From: SFLA01 sp045533895
GTDB lineage: Bacteria > Bacillota > Clostridia > Oscillospirales > CAG-382
Reading direction: 5' to 3'
Length of the DNA stretch: 64,000 nt
NCBI GenBank assembly: GCA_045533895.1
Contig: JAZSIT010000045.1
Coordinates: 1-64,000, forward strand
Shown one piece after another: positions 26,363 through 34,496 of the stretch. Made by a program: the position numbers and the translations under genes. The notes under the pieces were generated by a model, which was not told the origin of the DNA, made no database searches, and worked only from the letters and a program-made list of their open reading frames with translations. Numbering within the stretch: the first letter of the stretch is position 1; every line of letters starts with the position of its first letter.

Positions 26363-26405
26363 GGATAATAGGGATTTGTTTGCAGTTTGTTAAAAATTAA
26401 AGGAC

Positions 26406-27698
26406 TTATTTGCTGAAATTACTGCTTAAAGCAGTCTTTGTGCCGGGGAAATAGAAATTGAGAATATAATCCCACTTGTAGCCCTCAACACCCATCTGAT
26501 GTCCGCCGCGCTGGCTGTAGCCTACGCCGTGGCCATTTCCGATACCGTGAAGTATAACTCCGTCTGCGGTATATTCAATGGTGAAGTTTGCACAGCGTAT
26601 ATCAAGGGCTGCCATAATATCACCGCCGTACTTTATCTCGGACACGTTACCGGCAGTATCGGTTATCTTAAGTCTGTATACGTAAGGTCCGCCGTAGGGG
26701 TCGGTCTCCGCAATAGCGATAGACTTTACTGCGCCGGTGGTGGTATGCCTTTTAAGCTTTTTGCTCAACTGCTCGTAGGTATAAGTAACAGTCCATTCTC
26801 CGCCATAATCCAGAGGCTCGTTTTCATATCTTACCACGCGGAGATAAGGAATATCCGCACCTATCCACGCGGCAAAGCTGGAGCAGGAAGAATATCCGTG
26901 GCTGGAGCTGTATGCTACCAGACAAGGCTCGCCCTTGTAGGTGAGAACGATACCCTTGGTCTCGTCCACCGCTTTATCGTTAAGCTCGTCTCTGTGGTGA
27001 GTGCCGCGATAGGACTGACAGCAGTTGCGGTTGCAAAGGTCAAAATCCTCGCCGTGGTCTTTTGCCACATAAACAAGAGTACGGCAGATTACGGAAAAGG
27101 CTTTGCGGCTTTCAAAAGAGCCGTCTGCGCCTATTTCGGCAGACATAACACCTTTAACATAGGTTTCGATATCAACACGGTTGACAACGGTTATACCCTT
27201 TTCGCCGGAGGTGAGAATTATCATTCCCTCGTATCCCCAGCCGGTGGTGGAAAGAATGATAGGAGAAGCGGAACGGATATAAGCCTTTTGGCAGGGAACG
27301 CCGTCAAAATACATAACGCCGTCTTCCCAAGTAAACAGCATTTCCTTGTGTACATCGCCGCCGTAAGTAAGCATACCGTTTTCGGAAGCGGTGAGAGTTA
27401 TCTTCTTGAGCGCTTTGCTTCCGTAGCTGAGACCGACATCAACAAGATTCTCAGTGTTGTCCTTCACGGGACGGGAGGGTGCGGGCATAGGAATGACAAG
27501 CTCGTCCTCAGCCGTTTCCTCTTTAGCGGGAAGGCTGACTTCGGGAGCAGGCACACTTTCGGGAAGCTCCTCTTCCGTAACCAGCGAGGTGTTCTCGCCG
27601 CTTGCGGAGGAAACTACGGGGAGAATAATAAGCGCTGTCAGAAGGACAGTCAGAATTATCAGACCCGCCTGCTTTCCCTTGGTTTTCTTAAAATTCAT
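26406..27698 (-). CDS. SpoIID/LytB domain protein with membrane anchor
   Basis: The 430-residue protein has an N-terminal membrane helix (about 11-32), an acidic proline-rich linker (about 33-85), and a SpoIID/LytB domain with VNRVDIETYVKGVMSAEIG (about 172-190), AYSSSHGYSS and the C-terminal GNGHGVGYSQRGGHQMG. The motifs match the family better than those of spoIID downstream. Family members are peptidoglycan lytic transglycosylases or their enhancers; LytB-type proteins can act in vegetative cells. A consensus sigma-A promoter and 100-base leader point to vegetative expression. AAGGAGTTAAAT precedes the ATG. Confidence 0.88.
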   Translation of the reverse strand: MNFKKTKGKQAGLIILTVLLTALIILPVVSSASGENTSLVTEEELPESVPAPEVSLPAKEETAEDELVIPMPAPSRPVKDNTENLVDVGLSYGSKALKKITLTASENGMLTYGGDVHKEMLFTWEDGVMYFDGVPCQKAYIRSASPIILSTTGWGYEGMIILTSGEKGITVVNRVDIETYVKGVMSAEIGADGSFESRKAFSVICRTLVYVAKDHGEDFDLCNRNCCQSYRGTHHRDELNDKAVDETKGIVLTYKGEPCLVAYSSSHGYSSCSSFAAWIGADIPYLRVVRYENEPLDYGGEWTVTYTYEQLSKKLKRHTTTGAVKSIAIAETDPYGGPYVYRLKITDTAGNVSEIKYGGDIMAALDIRCANFTIEYTADGVILHGIGNGHGVGYSQRGGHQMGVEGYKWDYILNFYFPGTKTALSSNFSK

Positions 27699-27803
27699 AT
27701 TTAACTCCTTGATTAACGGAATGTATGATTATCGGCTAAAGCGCGCAGTTTTATACGCAACATATATAATAAGGTATCCGAAAAAAGAGCCGACAAGGTT
27801 AAT

Positions 27804-27831
27804 ATTATAATCAAAATCGCGGTATTGTCAA
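27804..27831 (-). promoter_or_regulatory. Sigma-A promoter of the SpoIID/LytB gene
   Basis: TTGACA (27831-27826) and TATAAT (27809-27804), both perfect, with a 16 bp spacer, about 105 bp before the start codon. Confidence 0.82.
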
Positions 27832-28100
27832 TGTTTTTTCGCTTTTTTGCTGTGAAAACGGCAATTTATACTTGTATCCCGACTGTTTTTCAGTTGAAAT
27901 TATGAAATTTTGACGAAAAAACGCAAGAAAAACCGCAAAAATCCGCACCGCAAGATAATTAAAATTTCCTTGCAACGCAGACGGAGTGGGGATTTTTGTC
28001 GTTTTTCCGCCTGCTAAACGGGTGTATATATTTAGTTATGCACAGCAAGGAAAGAATATGCAAGGAGAATTATATGTTGAAAAAAGTATTGTAAAACCTC
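27832..28100. other. Intergenic stretch without a recognised gene
   Basis: A-rich divergent region between the SpoIID/LytB promoter and the tRNA promoter. A short frame near 28058 has a ribosome-like AAGGAG but ends after a handful of codons or runs into the tRNA. I see no conserved structure. Confidence 0.6.
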
Positions 28101-28129
28101 TTGAAAAACTGCTTAAAGTGTGCTATACT
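28101..28129 (+). promoter_or_regulatory. Promoter of tRNA-Leu
   Basis: TTGAAA (28101-28106), 17 bp, TATACT (28124-28129), ending 15 bp before the mature tRNA 5' end. Confidence 0.82.
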
Positions 28130-28144
28130 CTTTCCGCACACTAT

Positions 28145-28231
28145 GCCGGTGTGATGGAATTGGCAGACGTGCCAGACTCAAAATCTGGTGGTAGCGATAC
28201 CGTGCGGGTTCGACCCCCGCCACCGGCACCA
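28145..28231 (+). tRNA. tRNA-Leu (anticodon CAA)
   Basis: The 7 bp acceptor stem GCCGGTG/CACCGGC is perfect, with discriminator A and an encoded CCA end. The anticodon stem CCAGA/TCTGG closes the loop CTCAAAA, giving anticodon CAA (reads UUG). The long variable arm (GGTAGCGATACC) is typical of leucine tRNAs, and the T arm GCGGGTTCGACCCCCGC has the usual TTCGA loop. Confidence 0.97.
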
Positions 28232-28234
28232 AAA

Positions 28235-28264
28235 ATCGACAGGTTTAGACCTGTCGATTTTTTA
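28235..28264 (+). terminator. Terminator of tRNA-Leu
   Basis: ATCGACAGGT and ACCTGTCGAT form a 10 bp stem around TTAG, followed by six T. Confidence 0.92.
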
Positions 28265-28336
28265 TCCGTCGCGGCAACGACGGCATGGCATCAACGCGAA
28301 GCGTGTACCCTTTGGGTTGGCTGCACTATAGGCAGT

Positions 28337-28741
28337 TTATCCCTCGTTACGGTCTGCGTTAAGGCATTTTACATAGCACGCAGTTGCGGACAAGGTAAGC
28401 GCGGCGGAAGCTACCGCCAGACCTACAAGAATTGCGCTTACGGGGCTGGTAGCCACAATACCTATTGCAAGCAGTATTACCGAAAACAGTGCTGTACCCA
28501 ATATACCTGCCAAAAGGGTATTGATTAGTGACGACGGGCAGGAGGTATCTGACAGCGCGGCGGCTATAAGCACCACGGCGAGATATACTACCGAAACACC
28601 CAGCAATACCCACAGGAACGCCACGGTAACGGTAATGACGCCGGTTATCTGCAGAAATGCCGCGATAATACCTACAACAACGCTTGCTATTATTGCCCAG
28701 AGCACGCAGTTGCGTTTGCAATCACAACCTAATATTGACAT
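28337..28741 (-). CDS. Small cysteine-containing membrane protein, unknown function
   Basis: From the ATG after GGAGGTGAAACAA the protein has 134 residues: a short N-terminus with two or three cysteines (GCDCKRNC), about four hydrophobic segments, and a C-terminal CYVKC pair. The longer frame upstream includes the ribosome site. I recognise no family. The paired cysteines near both ends could bind a metal or form disulfides; this is speculation. Confidence 0.68.
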   Translation of the reverse strand: MSILGCDCKRNCVLWAIIASVVVGIIAAFLQITGVITVTVAFLWVLLGVSVVYLAVVLIAAALSDTSCPSSLINTLLAGILGTALFSVILLAIGIVATSPVSAILVGLAVASAALTLSATACYVKCLNADRNEG

Positions 28742-28873
28742 TTGTTTCACCTCCATTGTCAATATATGTGGAATTGGGTCGAAATGTTTATGTTAATACA
28801 TAAGAACACACTGTGCAGCGAATGCATAAAATACAAAAAGTTTTAATATTTTATCATTTTTCTAAAAATTTCA

Positions 28874-28902
28874 TTGACATACGGAATATAAAGTGATATA
28901 TT
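28874..28902 (+). promoter_or_regulatory. Promoter of the TrpXYZ-type ABC operon
   Basis: TTGACA (28874-28879), 17 bp, TATATT (28897-28902), 45 bp before the start codon. The leader is too short for a T-box. Confidence 0.78.
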
Positions 28903-28947
28903 ATAAAGGTCAATTATTTCCCGAGGCAAAAAGGAGAAAAATTAAAA

Positions 28948-29931
28948 ATGAAGAAAATATTCGCATTATTACTCACAGTACTTATGGTAGTTTCGCTTAC
29001 CGCGTGCAATACCAACCCTGCTGACAATTCCGATGACGGCAAGTTCGTTATAGGTGTTGTTCAGTTGGCTCCCCATCCCGCGCTTGACGCCGCTACACAA
29101 GGCTTTATTGATAAAGTAAAAGCAGAACTCGGCGAAGAGAATGTTGAGGTTAAGGTTCAGATCGCAGCAGGTGATACCGCTACCTGCGCTCCCATTGTAA
29201 ACGCTTTCGTTTCTGACGATGTTGACCTTATACTGGCAAACGCTACTCCCGCTCTTCAGGCAGCAGTTGCAGCTACTACCGACATTCCCATTCTCGGCAC
29301 TTCCGTTACCGAATACGGCGTCGCTCTTGACATCAAGGACTTTAACGGCACCGTTGGCGGCAACGTTTCCGGTACTTCCGACCTTGCTCCTCTTGATAAG
29401 CAGGCAGCAATGGTTAAGGAATGGTTCCCCGAAGCAAAGAACATTGGTCTTGTTTACTGCTCTGCTGAGGCTAATTCCCAGTACCAGGTAGACGAGGTTC
29501 AGAAACTGCTTGAAGGTCTCGGATTTACCTGCAAACAGTATCCCTTTGCAGACTCCAACGAAATGCAGTCTGTTGTACAGAAGGCTGCTTCCGAATCCGA
29601 CGTTATCTACGTTCCTACCGATAACACCGTTGCAAATGCAACAGGTATTATTGACGGTATCTGCCGTCCCGCCAAGATTCCCGTAATCGCAGGCGAGGAG
29701 GGCATCTGCTCCGGCTGCGGCGTAGCTACCCTTTGTATCAGCTACTATGACCTTGGTGCTGCTACCGGTGAGATGGCTGTTAAGATCCTTAAGGGTGAAG
29801 AAGATATCTCCACTATGGCTATTCAGTACGTTGCGGCTGAAAAGGTTACTGCAAAGTACAACAAAGAAATCTGCGATGAATTGGGACTCACTCCTCCCGA
29901 AGGATACGTTGCTATCGAAAAAGCAGACTAA
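28948..29931 (+). CDS. ABC transporter substrate-binding lipoprotein (TrpX/COG2984 type)
   Basis: The 327-residue protein has a lipoprotein signal ending SLTAC (Cys20) and a periplasmic-binding fold of the type KFVIGVVQLAPHPALDAATQGF...VPTDNTVAN...ITAGEEG-like regions, typical of COG2984 proteins. These bind tryptophan, tyrosine or other aromatic/nucleotide-like ligands outside the membrane and deliver them to the permease. It heads an operon with permease and ATPase; a hairpin without T-run follows, which could make this protein more abundant than its partners. The codon use looks like that of a highly expressed gene (many GCT, GTT, TCC). Confidence 0.9.
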   Translation: MKKIFALLLTVLMVVSLTACNTNPADNSDDGKFVIGVVQLAPHPALDAATQGFIDKVKAELGEENVEVKVQIAAGDTATCAPIVNAFVSDDVDLILANATPALQAAVAATTDIPILGTSVTEYGVALDIKDFNGTVGGNVSGTSDLAPLDKQAAMVKEWFPEAKNIGLVYCSAEANSQYQVDEVQKLLEGLGFTCKQYPFADSNEMQSVVQKAASESDVIYVPTDNTVANATGIIDGICRPAKIPVIAGEEGICSGCGVATLCISYYDLGAATGEMAVKILKGEEDISTMAIQYVAAEKVTAKYNKEICDELGLTPPEGYVAIEKAD

Positions 29932-29946
29932 AGCGTAATAATTTTT

Positions 29947-29975
29947 AGGCGAGATGGTTTTTGACCACCTCGCCT
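29947..29975 (+). promoter_or_regulatory. Intercistronic hairpin after the substrate-binding gene
   Basis: AGGCGAGATGGT pairs with ACCACCTCGCCT (one mismatch) around a 5-base loop; no T-run follows. Such hairpins often protect the upstream message and lower downstream expression in ABC importer operons. Confidence 0.7.
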
Positions 29976-30015
29976 GCATTATCATAAAGACAAAAATTTT
30001 CAGAGGAATTTACTT

Positions 30016-30969
30016 ATGACCAGTTTTATTAATGCTCTTCCCAGTGCGGTGGCGCAGGGACTTATATGGGGCATAATGGCGATCGGCGTGTATATAACGT
30101 ACAGATTGCTGGATATTGCCGACCTTACGGTAGACGGCTCCTTCTGTACCGGCGGTGCAGTCTGCGCGGTAATGATAGTTGCAGGCTATAACGTATGGCT
30201 TGCTATGCTGGTTGCGTTTGTTGTCGGTATGATTACCGGCTGGGTAACGGGCATTCTGCACACCAAGCTGGGAATACCCGCTATTCTTGCAGGTATACTC
30301 ACACAGCTTGCTCTGTGGTCGGTAAACCTTGCCATAATGGCGATGAAGGCTAACCAGCCCATTAACGCAAGCAGCTATAAGCTTTTGGTATCTCTCCGCT
30401 TCCTGCAGGATGTTGCAAAGGGACAAAAACCCTTCTACATGCACCCTCTGTTTACGGTTGGTCTGTTTACCATAGGAATTATCGCTTTGCTTTACTGGTT
30501 CTTCGGCACCGAATTGGGCGCATCTCTCCGTGCTACCGGCGCAAACGGAAATATGTCCCGCGCACAGGGTATAAACACCAACTTCAACAAGGTTTTGGGA
30601 CTTATGCTGTCCAACGGTCTTGTTGCTTTGTCCGGCGCACTCCTTGCACAATACCAGAGCTTTGCGGATATTAATATGGGCAGAGGCGCAATAGTTATCG
30701 GTCTTGCCGCAGTTATTATCGGTGAAGTGCTTTTCAGCAAGATATTCCGCAATTTTGCGCTTAAACTGCTTTCCGTAAGCTTCGGCGCAATAATTTACTA
30801 CATCGTTATTCAAGCGGTAATAAGCCTGCTGGATATCAACTCCAACTATATGAAGCTTATCTCCGCAGTAATAGTTGCTGTATTCCTTGCAGTTCCCTAT
30901 CTGCGCCACAGCTTCAGAGGCAAGCGGGCAAAGCCTGCCAAAGCCGGAAAGGAGAACACCAATGCTTAA
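30016..30969 (+). CDS. ABC transporter permease (COG4120 type)
   Basis: The 317-residue protein has about eight to nine membrane helices and the opening GLIWGIMAIGVYITYRLLDIADLTVDGSF that is characteristic of the COG4120 permeases paired with COG2984 binding proteins. The loop SLRATGANGNMSRAQGIN resembles the ATPase-contact loop of branched-chain amino-acid-type permeases. The C-terminus is basic (FRGKRAKPAKAGK). It overlaps the ATPase gene by 8 bp. Confidence 0.92.
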   Translation: MTSFINALPSAVAQGLIWGIMAIGVYITYRLLDIADLTVDGSFCTGGAVCAVMIVAGYNVWLAMLVAFVVGMITGWVTGILHTKLGIPAILAGILTQLALWSVNLAIMAMKANQPINASSYKLLVSLRFLQDVAKGQKPFYMHPLFTVGLFTIGIIALLYWFFGTELGASLRATGANGNMSRAQGINTNFNKVLGLMLSNGLVALSGALLAQYQSFADINMGRGAIVIGLAAVIIGEVLFSKIFRNFALKLLSVSFGAIIYYIVIQAVISLLDINSNYMKLISAVIVAVFLAVPYLRHSFRGKRAKPAKAGKENTNA

Positions 30970-31756
30970 GGTACAAAACATACGCAAGGTATTCAACGCC
31001 GGCACGGTTAATGAGAAGGTTGCTATTAACGACCTTTCCCTTGAATTGAGATCCGGTGATTTCGTAACCGTTATCGGCGGTAACGGCGCCGGTAAAAGTA
31101 CGCTGCTCAACTGCGTTGCAGGCGCGTATATAACCGATGCAGGCAATATTCTTATTGACGGCGTGGACGTTACCTTCCTGCCCGAGCATAAGAGAGCAAA
31201 GTATATCGGCAGAGTATTCCAGGACCCTATGATGGGTACTGCCGCAACAATGCAGATAGAAGAAAATCTGGCGCTTGCTTCCCGCCGCGGAAAAATGCGT
31301 CTGCTGGGCCCCGGTATAACAAAAAAAGAGCGCGAGGAATACCGCGAGCAGCTTAAGATTCTGGGTCTGGGTCTGGAAGACCGTATGACAGCCAAGGTCG
31401 GTCTGCTTTCCGGCGGACAGAGACAGGCGCTTACTCTGCTTATGGCGACACTCCGCCAGCCCAAGCTTTTGCTCCTTGACGAGCATACCGCAGCCCTTGA
31501 CCCCAAGACCGCCGCAAAGGTGCTTGAGACGACCGAGAAAATAGTTACACAAAATAACCTTACCACACTTATGATAACCCACAATATGCGCGACGCTATT
31601 GCATACGGCAACCGCCTTATAATGATGCACGAGGGCAGAGTTGTGGTTGATGTTTCCGGCGAAGAAAAGAAAAACCTCACCGTGGAACAGCTTATGGGTC
31701 TGTTCTCCAAAACAAGCGGCACGGAGATCGCAAACGATAAACTACTGCTTTCATAA
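30962..31756 (+). CDS. ABC transporter ATP-binding protein (COG1101 type)
   Basis: The 264-residue ATPase has Walker A GGNGAGKST (about residues 38-46), the signature LLSGGQRQAL (about 145-154), Walker B LLLLDEHTAALD (about 165-176) and the H-loop MITHN. The start is the ATG in the end of the permease gene, preceded by GGAAAGGAG; a longer frame from 30875 lies inside the permease gene and is rejected. A terminator follows. Confidence 0.94.
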   Translation: MLKVQNIRKVFNAGTVNEKVAINDLSLELRSGDFVTVIGGNGAGKSTLLNCVAGAYITDAGNILIDGVDVTFLPEHKRAKYIGRVFQDPMMGTAATMQIEENLALASRRGKMRLLGPGITKKEREEYREQLKILGLGLEDRMTAKVGLLSGGQRQALTLLMATLRQPKLLLLDEHTAALDPKTAAKVLETTEKIVTQNNLTTLMITHNMRDAIAYGNRLIMMHEGRVVVDVSGEEKKNLTVEQLMGLFSKTSGTEIANDKLLLS

Positions 31757-31783
31757 AACAAAATCACCCCAACAACAAAATCA

Positions 31784-31813
31784 CCTGCCGTTTTAAATAA
31801 AGCGGCAGGTTTT
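31784..31813 (+). terminator. Terminator of the TrpXYZ-type operon
   Basis: CCTGCCG (31784-31790) and CGGCAGG (31803-31809) form a stem, extended by flanking A/T pairs, followed by TTTTG. Confidence 0.8.
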
Positions 31814-31905
31814 GAATTTTGCATAAAAATATTTTTATTTTTTTTAAAGTAACTGTAACCTTTTTGCGTTTTGGAAGGTATTATGTGTGAAAGGCGGCGG
31901 TTCCC

Positions 31906-32046
31906 ATGGTTTCATTTTTCTTTACGAATACAAACGAGAAAAATAATGAAACGCACGGGGACGGCACGTATACGGTAAAAGTTCGACTTAAAAATTCCAC
32001 CGGTAAGAAAGCTTATTTCGGGCTTGCTTGGTGGCAAGAAAACTGA
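31906..32046 (+). CDS. Possible small protein of 46 residues
   Basis: An ATG frame encodes MVSFFFTNTNEKNNETHGDG...GLAWWQEN, bounded upstream by an in-frame TGA. A distant AAAGGCGG could serve as ribosome site. The stretch GTYTVKVRLKNSTGKKAYFGLAWW reads like a beta-strand segment, so it may be a remnant of a larger surface protein. It lies just before a lipoprotein gene, 21 bp away. The rest of this gap (31814-31905) holds only A/T-rich sequence. Confidence 0.33.
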   Translation: MVSFFFTNTNEKNNETHGDGTYTVKVRLKNSTGKKAYFGLAWWQEN

Positions 32047-32067
32047 TAAAACAGAAAGGGGTACATT

Positions 32068-32484
32068 ATGAAAAGAACGTTATACATTTTGCTTTGCGTT
32101 CTTCTGACACTTTGCATGCTTGTGAGCTGTGAAGACTCAGAGGAAAGTATTGCAAGTGTAAGCAAGGATATGCCTACCGAAGATTCAAGCAATATAGCAG
32201 GTGAGATATTTCAAGAAAATAGCAATATTACAGAGAACGCAAAACAAGTGGTTGATATAGTACCTGACGGAGACGGTTTTGACGCTGCGCTTGATAACTT
32301 TTATGAAGACGACGAATATATTTATCAGTTTGGCTGCTTAATGAGTGATGCAATAACAGTATATTACTCTGACGGTACTACACAAAACGTAAAAGAAGCA
32401 CTGGCCGACGGCAATATTGTTATTACCGATCTTAATAAATTTGGTATAACCTATACAAGAATACCCAAAGACGTTTCAAACTAA
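32068..32484 (+). CDS. Small lipoprotein of unknown function
   Basis: The 138-residue protein has a lipoprotein signal ending LVSC (Cys21), an acidic Ser/Glu linker, and a short domain containing YYSDGTTQNVKEALADGNIVITDLNKFGITY, a pattern seen in small secreted clostridial proteins of unknown role. AAAGGGGTACATT precedes the ATG and a very strong terminator follows. Confidence 0.72.
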   Translation: MKRTLYILLCVLLTLCMLVSCEDSEESIASVSKDMPTEDSSNIAGEIFQENSNITENAKQVVDIVPDGDGFDAALDNFYEDDEYIYQFGCLMSDAITVYYSDGTTQNVKEALADGNIVITDLNKFGITYTRIPKDVSN

Positions 32485-32497
32485 ATGATACAAAAAA

Positions 32498-32535
32498 CAC
32501 GGCGGAGAAAGTTTTCCTTTCTCCGCCGTGTTCTT
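32498..32535 (+). terminator. Rho-independent terminator after the small lipoprotein
   Basis: A perfect 14 bp stem (32498-32511 with 32517-32530), 5-base loop, then TTCTTTTT. Confidence 0.93.
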
Positions 32536-32568
32536 TTTGCGGGGGTATCCTTTTTTGGGGTATCCTTT

Positions 32569-32609
32569 TTGTATCATTGTGTCGAAGTTCGTAATATATT
32601 GATATTACG
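32569..32609 (+). promoter_or_regulatory. Promoter with overlapping palindromic operator, ZIP transporter gene
   Basis: A candidate -35 TTGTAT (32569-32574) and -10 TAATAT (32592-32597) are 17 bp apart. The -10 lies in the left arm of a perfect dyad, CGTAATAT-ATTG-ATATTACG (32590-32609), which ends at the ribosome site. A repressor bound there would block the promoter; a metal-sensing repressor is the obvious guess. Confidence 0.55.
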
Positions 32610-32623
32610 GAGGTTGATATCTT

Positions 32624-33376
32624 TTGGTACAGATAATTAACGGGATGTTGATACCCTTTGTGGGCACGGCGCTGGGCGCGGCGTGCGTATTCTTTTTGAA
32701 AAAGGACTTGTCCCCACGAGTGCAAAAGGGGTTTCAGGGCGGTGCCGCAGGGGTTATGGTAGCGGCAAGCTTTTTTAGTCTGCTGGTGCCGTGTATTGAG
32801 CAAAGCGAGGGAATGGGAAAACTGAAATTTATTCCCGCCGCCGCAGGATTGTGGACGGGATTCCTTTTTTTAATGCTGCTTGATATAATCATACCTAAAA
32901 TATACGCCAGTGCAAAGGCAGACGGCGGTAAAAGCAAAAGAACCACCATGCTGTTTTTGGCAGTAACACTGCACAACGTGCCGGAAGGAATGGCTGTGGG
33001 CGCGGTGCTGGCAGGGCTTGCCGAAGGGGACGCAGGCATAACCGCCGCCGCGGCGGTAACACTTTCTTTGGGAATTGCATTCCAGAATTTCCCCGAAGGC
33101 GCCATAATTTCCCTGCCCCTGAAAGCAAAAGGAATGGGCAAAGGAAAAGCGTTTATGTGGGGAGCGCTGTCCGGCGCGGCAGAGCCGGTGGCGGCGGTAT
33201 TAACGCTTCTGCTGGCAGGCTTTCTTACACCCCTTATACCCTACTTTCTGTCCTTTGCCGCAGGCGCTATGATATTTGTGGTGGTTGAGGAGCTGATGAC
33301 CGAAAACTCACGCACGGGGAATATATTTTTTGCTATTGGATTCACACTGATGCTGATAACCGACTGTATTTTATAA
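32624..33376 (+). CDS. ZIP-family metal transporter
   Basis: ZIP proteins import Zn2+, Fe2+ or Mn2+ into the cytoplasm. The 250-residue protein has about eight membrane helices and the metal-site motifs HNVPEGMAVG (about 118-127) and FQNFPEGAIIS (about 152-162), where one His is Gln, as in GufA-like members; VVEELM is near the end. The TTG start lies 10 bp after GGAGG; no closer ATG is suitable. The operator-like palindrome upstream suggests metal control. Confidence 0.9.
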   Translation: MVQIINGMLIPFVGTALGAACVFFLKKDLSPRVQKGFQGGAAGVMVAASFFSLLVPCIEQSEGMGKLKFIPAAAGLWTGFLFLMLLDIIIPKIYASAKADGGKSKRTTMLFLAVTLHNVPEGMAVGAVLAGLAEGDAGITAAAAVTLSLGIAFQNFPEGAIISLPLKAKGMGKGKAFMWGALSGAAEPVAAVLTLLLAGFLTPLIPYFLSFAAGAMIFVVVEELMTENSRTGNIFFAIGFTLMLITDCIL

Positions 33377-33380
33377 AAGG

Positions 33381-33409
33381 TTGAATTTTTATAAAAAATA
33401 TTGTATAAT
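33381..33409 (+). promoter_or_regulatory. Promoter of the alpha/beta hydrolase gene
   Basis: TTGAAT (33381-33386), 17 bp, TATAAT (33404-33409), 4 bp after the ZIP stop codon. Confidence 0.78.
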
Positions 33410-33441
33410 GTGATATACCACAAAAAGGAAGTAAATACAAA

Positions 33442-34407
33442 ATGATTTTTGAAAAGCAGATAGAAAAGGTGTTTCGCGCCACCCTTTACAGCAGGTGCGA
33501 CGATAACGGAACGGCGTATTATTTTTCCCACAAGGATTTTTTGGGGCTTAACGCACAGCCGTACACCTTCACTTCATCAACAGGAAACAAGCTAAAGGGG
33601 TATTTTTATTCATACGAAAATCCCGTACCCAGCCGTCTTGTAGTCTTTGACCACGGTTACGGCGGCGGACACCGCTCTTATATGAAGGAAATTGAAATGC
33701 TGTGCAGACACGGCTACAAGGTCTTTTCATACGACCACACAGGCTGTATGGAGTCCGAGGGAGACGGCTGCGGCGGATTTGCACAATCCCTCCGCGATCT
33801 GGACGACTGCATTACCGCGTTAAAGGCGGACAACAGTGTTGACACCTCGGACATCTCGGTTATCGGACATAGCTGGGGCGGATTTTCAACAATGAATATT
33901 GCTTCCCTTCATTCGGATATCACCCACGTGGTTGTTATGAGCGGATTTGTTTCGGTTGAAAAAATGGTACACCAAAACTTCTCGGGTCTGCTTAAAGGCT
34001 ACCGCAAGCATATTTACGGAATTGAACAGCAAGCCAACCCCAAATACGTGGGATTTGACGGAACGGTTACTTTGGCAAATACAAATGCAAAGGTACTGCT
34101 TATCTATTCGGATAACGACGCGCTGGTTAAAAAGGAAATACACTTTAATTCCCTTAAAAACGCCCTTGAAAACAAGGAAAACGTTACCTTGCTTCTTGTG
34201 AAAAACAAGGGACATAATCCCAATTACACCGAAAACGCCGTAAAGCTTTTGGGCGAATACGGAAGAGCAAAGGGAAAAGCGATAAAGAAAAAGCTGCTTA
34301 ACACCGACGAGGACAAAAAGAAGTTTGTGGCTTCCTTTGATTGGGATAAAATTACCGAGCAAGACGAAAAGGTCTGGAAAGAAATATTTAATATACTTGA
34401 TAAATAA
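33442..34407 (+). CDS. Alpha/beta hydrolase
   Basis: The 321-residue cytoplasmic protein has an oxyanion-hole stretch VVFDHGYGGG (about 67-76), the nucleophile elbow GHSWGG (about 142-147), a catalytic Asp candidate in IYSDND (about 220) and a His in KNKGHNPNY (about 252). It resembles serine aminopeptidase S33/lysophospholipase-type hydrolases; the substrate is unknown. AGGAAGTAAATACAAA precedes the ATG. Confidence 0.85.
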   Translation: MIFEKQIEKVFRATLYSRCDDNGTAYYFSHKDFLGLNAQPYTFTSSTGNKLKGYFYSYENPVPSRLVVFDHGYGGGHRSYMKEIEMLCRHGYKVFSYDHTGCMESEGDGCGGFAQSLRDLDDCITALKADNSVDTSDISVIGHSWGGFSTMNIASLHSDITHVVVMSGFVSVEKMVHQNFSGLLKGYRKHIYGIEQQANPKYVGFDGTVTLANTNAKVLLIYSDNDALVKKEIHFNSLKNALENKENVTLLLVKNKGHNPNYTENAVKLLGEYGRAKGKAIKKKLLNTDEDKKKFVASFDWDKITEQDEKVWKEIFNILDK

Positions 34408-34410
34408 ATT

Positions 34411-34436
34411 AAAGGCTCTGCGTACGCAGAGCCTTT
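34411..34436 (+). terminator. Palindromic terminator, near-copy of that at 37546
   Basis: The 26 bp sequence is a perfect palindrome (AAAGGCTCTGCGT and its complement), followed by GGTTTTG. It differs from the terminator at 37546-37571 only in the loop. Confidence 0.82.
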
Positions 34437-34457
34437 GGTTTTGTGGGATATATATTC

Positions 34458-34487
34458 GGGGTCCCCGCAAATCAAGGATTTGTGGGG
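34458..34487. repeat. Short GGGGTCCCC-edged hairpin repeat
   Basis: GGGGT precedes CCCCGCAAATC (34463-34473), loop AAG, GATTTGTGGGG (34477-34487). It has the same frame as the other family units (CCCC-arm-3 base loop-arm-GGGG) with a different arm sequence that still pairs. Confidence 0.7.
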
Positions 34488-34496
34488 TGTATATTT

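Noticed and set aside
26499..27704. 401-codon frame antisense to the SpoIID/LytB gene
   Set aside because: Shadow frame; the sense protein has all family motifs.
28145..28231. tRNA-Leu as integration site of a mobile element
   Set aside because: No integrase, no repeated 3' tRNA fragment and no phage-like genes nearby.
27986..28528. Open frame of 180 codons through tRNA-Leu
   Set aside because: It is read through the tRNA and its terminator; the peptide from the tRNA part (ADVPDSKSGGSDTVRV type) is a known artefact of Leu tRNA genes.
28742..28947. T-box leader before the TrpXYZ-type operon
   Set aside because: The start site predicted from TTGACA/TATATT leaves under 50 bases of leader and no specifier or antiterminator helices are visible.
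30010..31824. 604-codon antisense frame opposite the ABC permease and ATPase genes
   Set aside because: The sense genes have clear motifs, ribosome sites and overlap; the antisense product has no recognisable domain and arises from codon bias.
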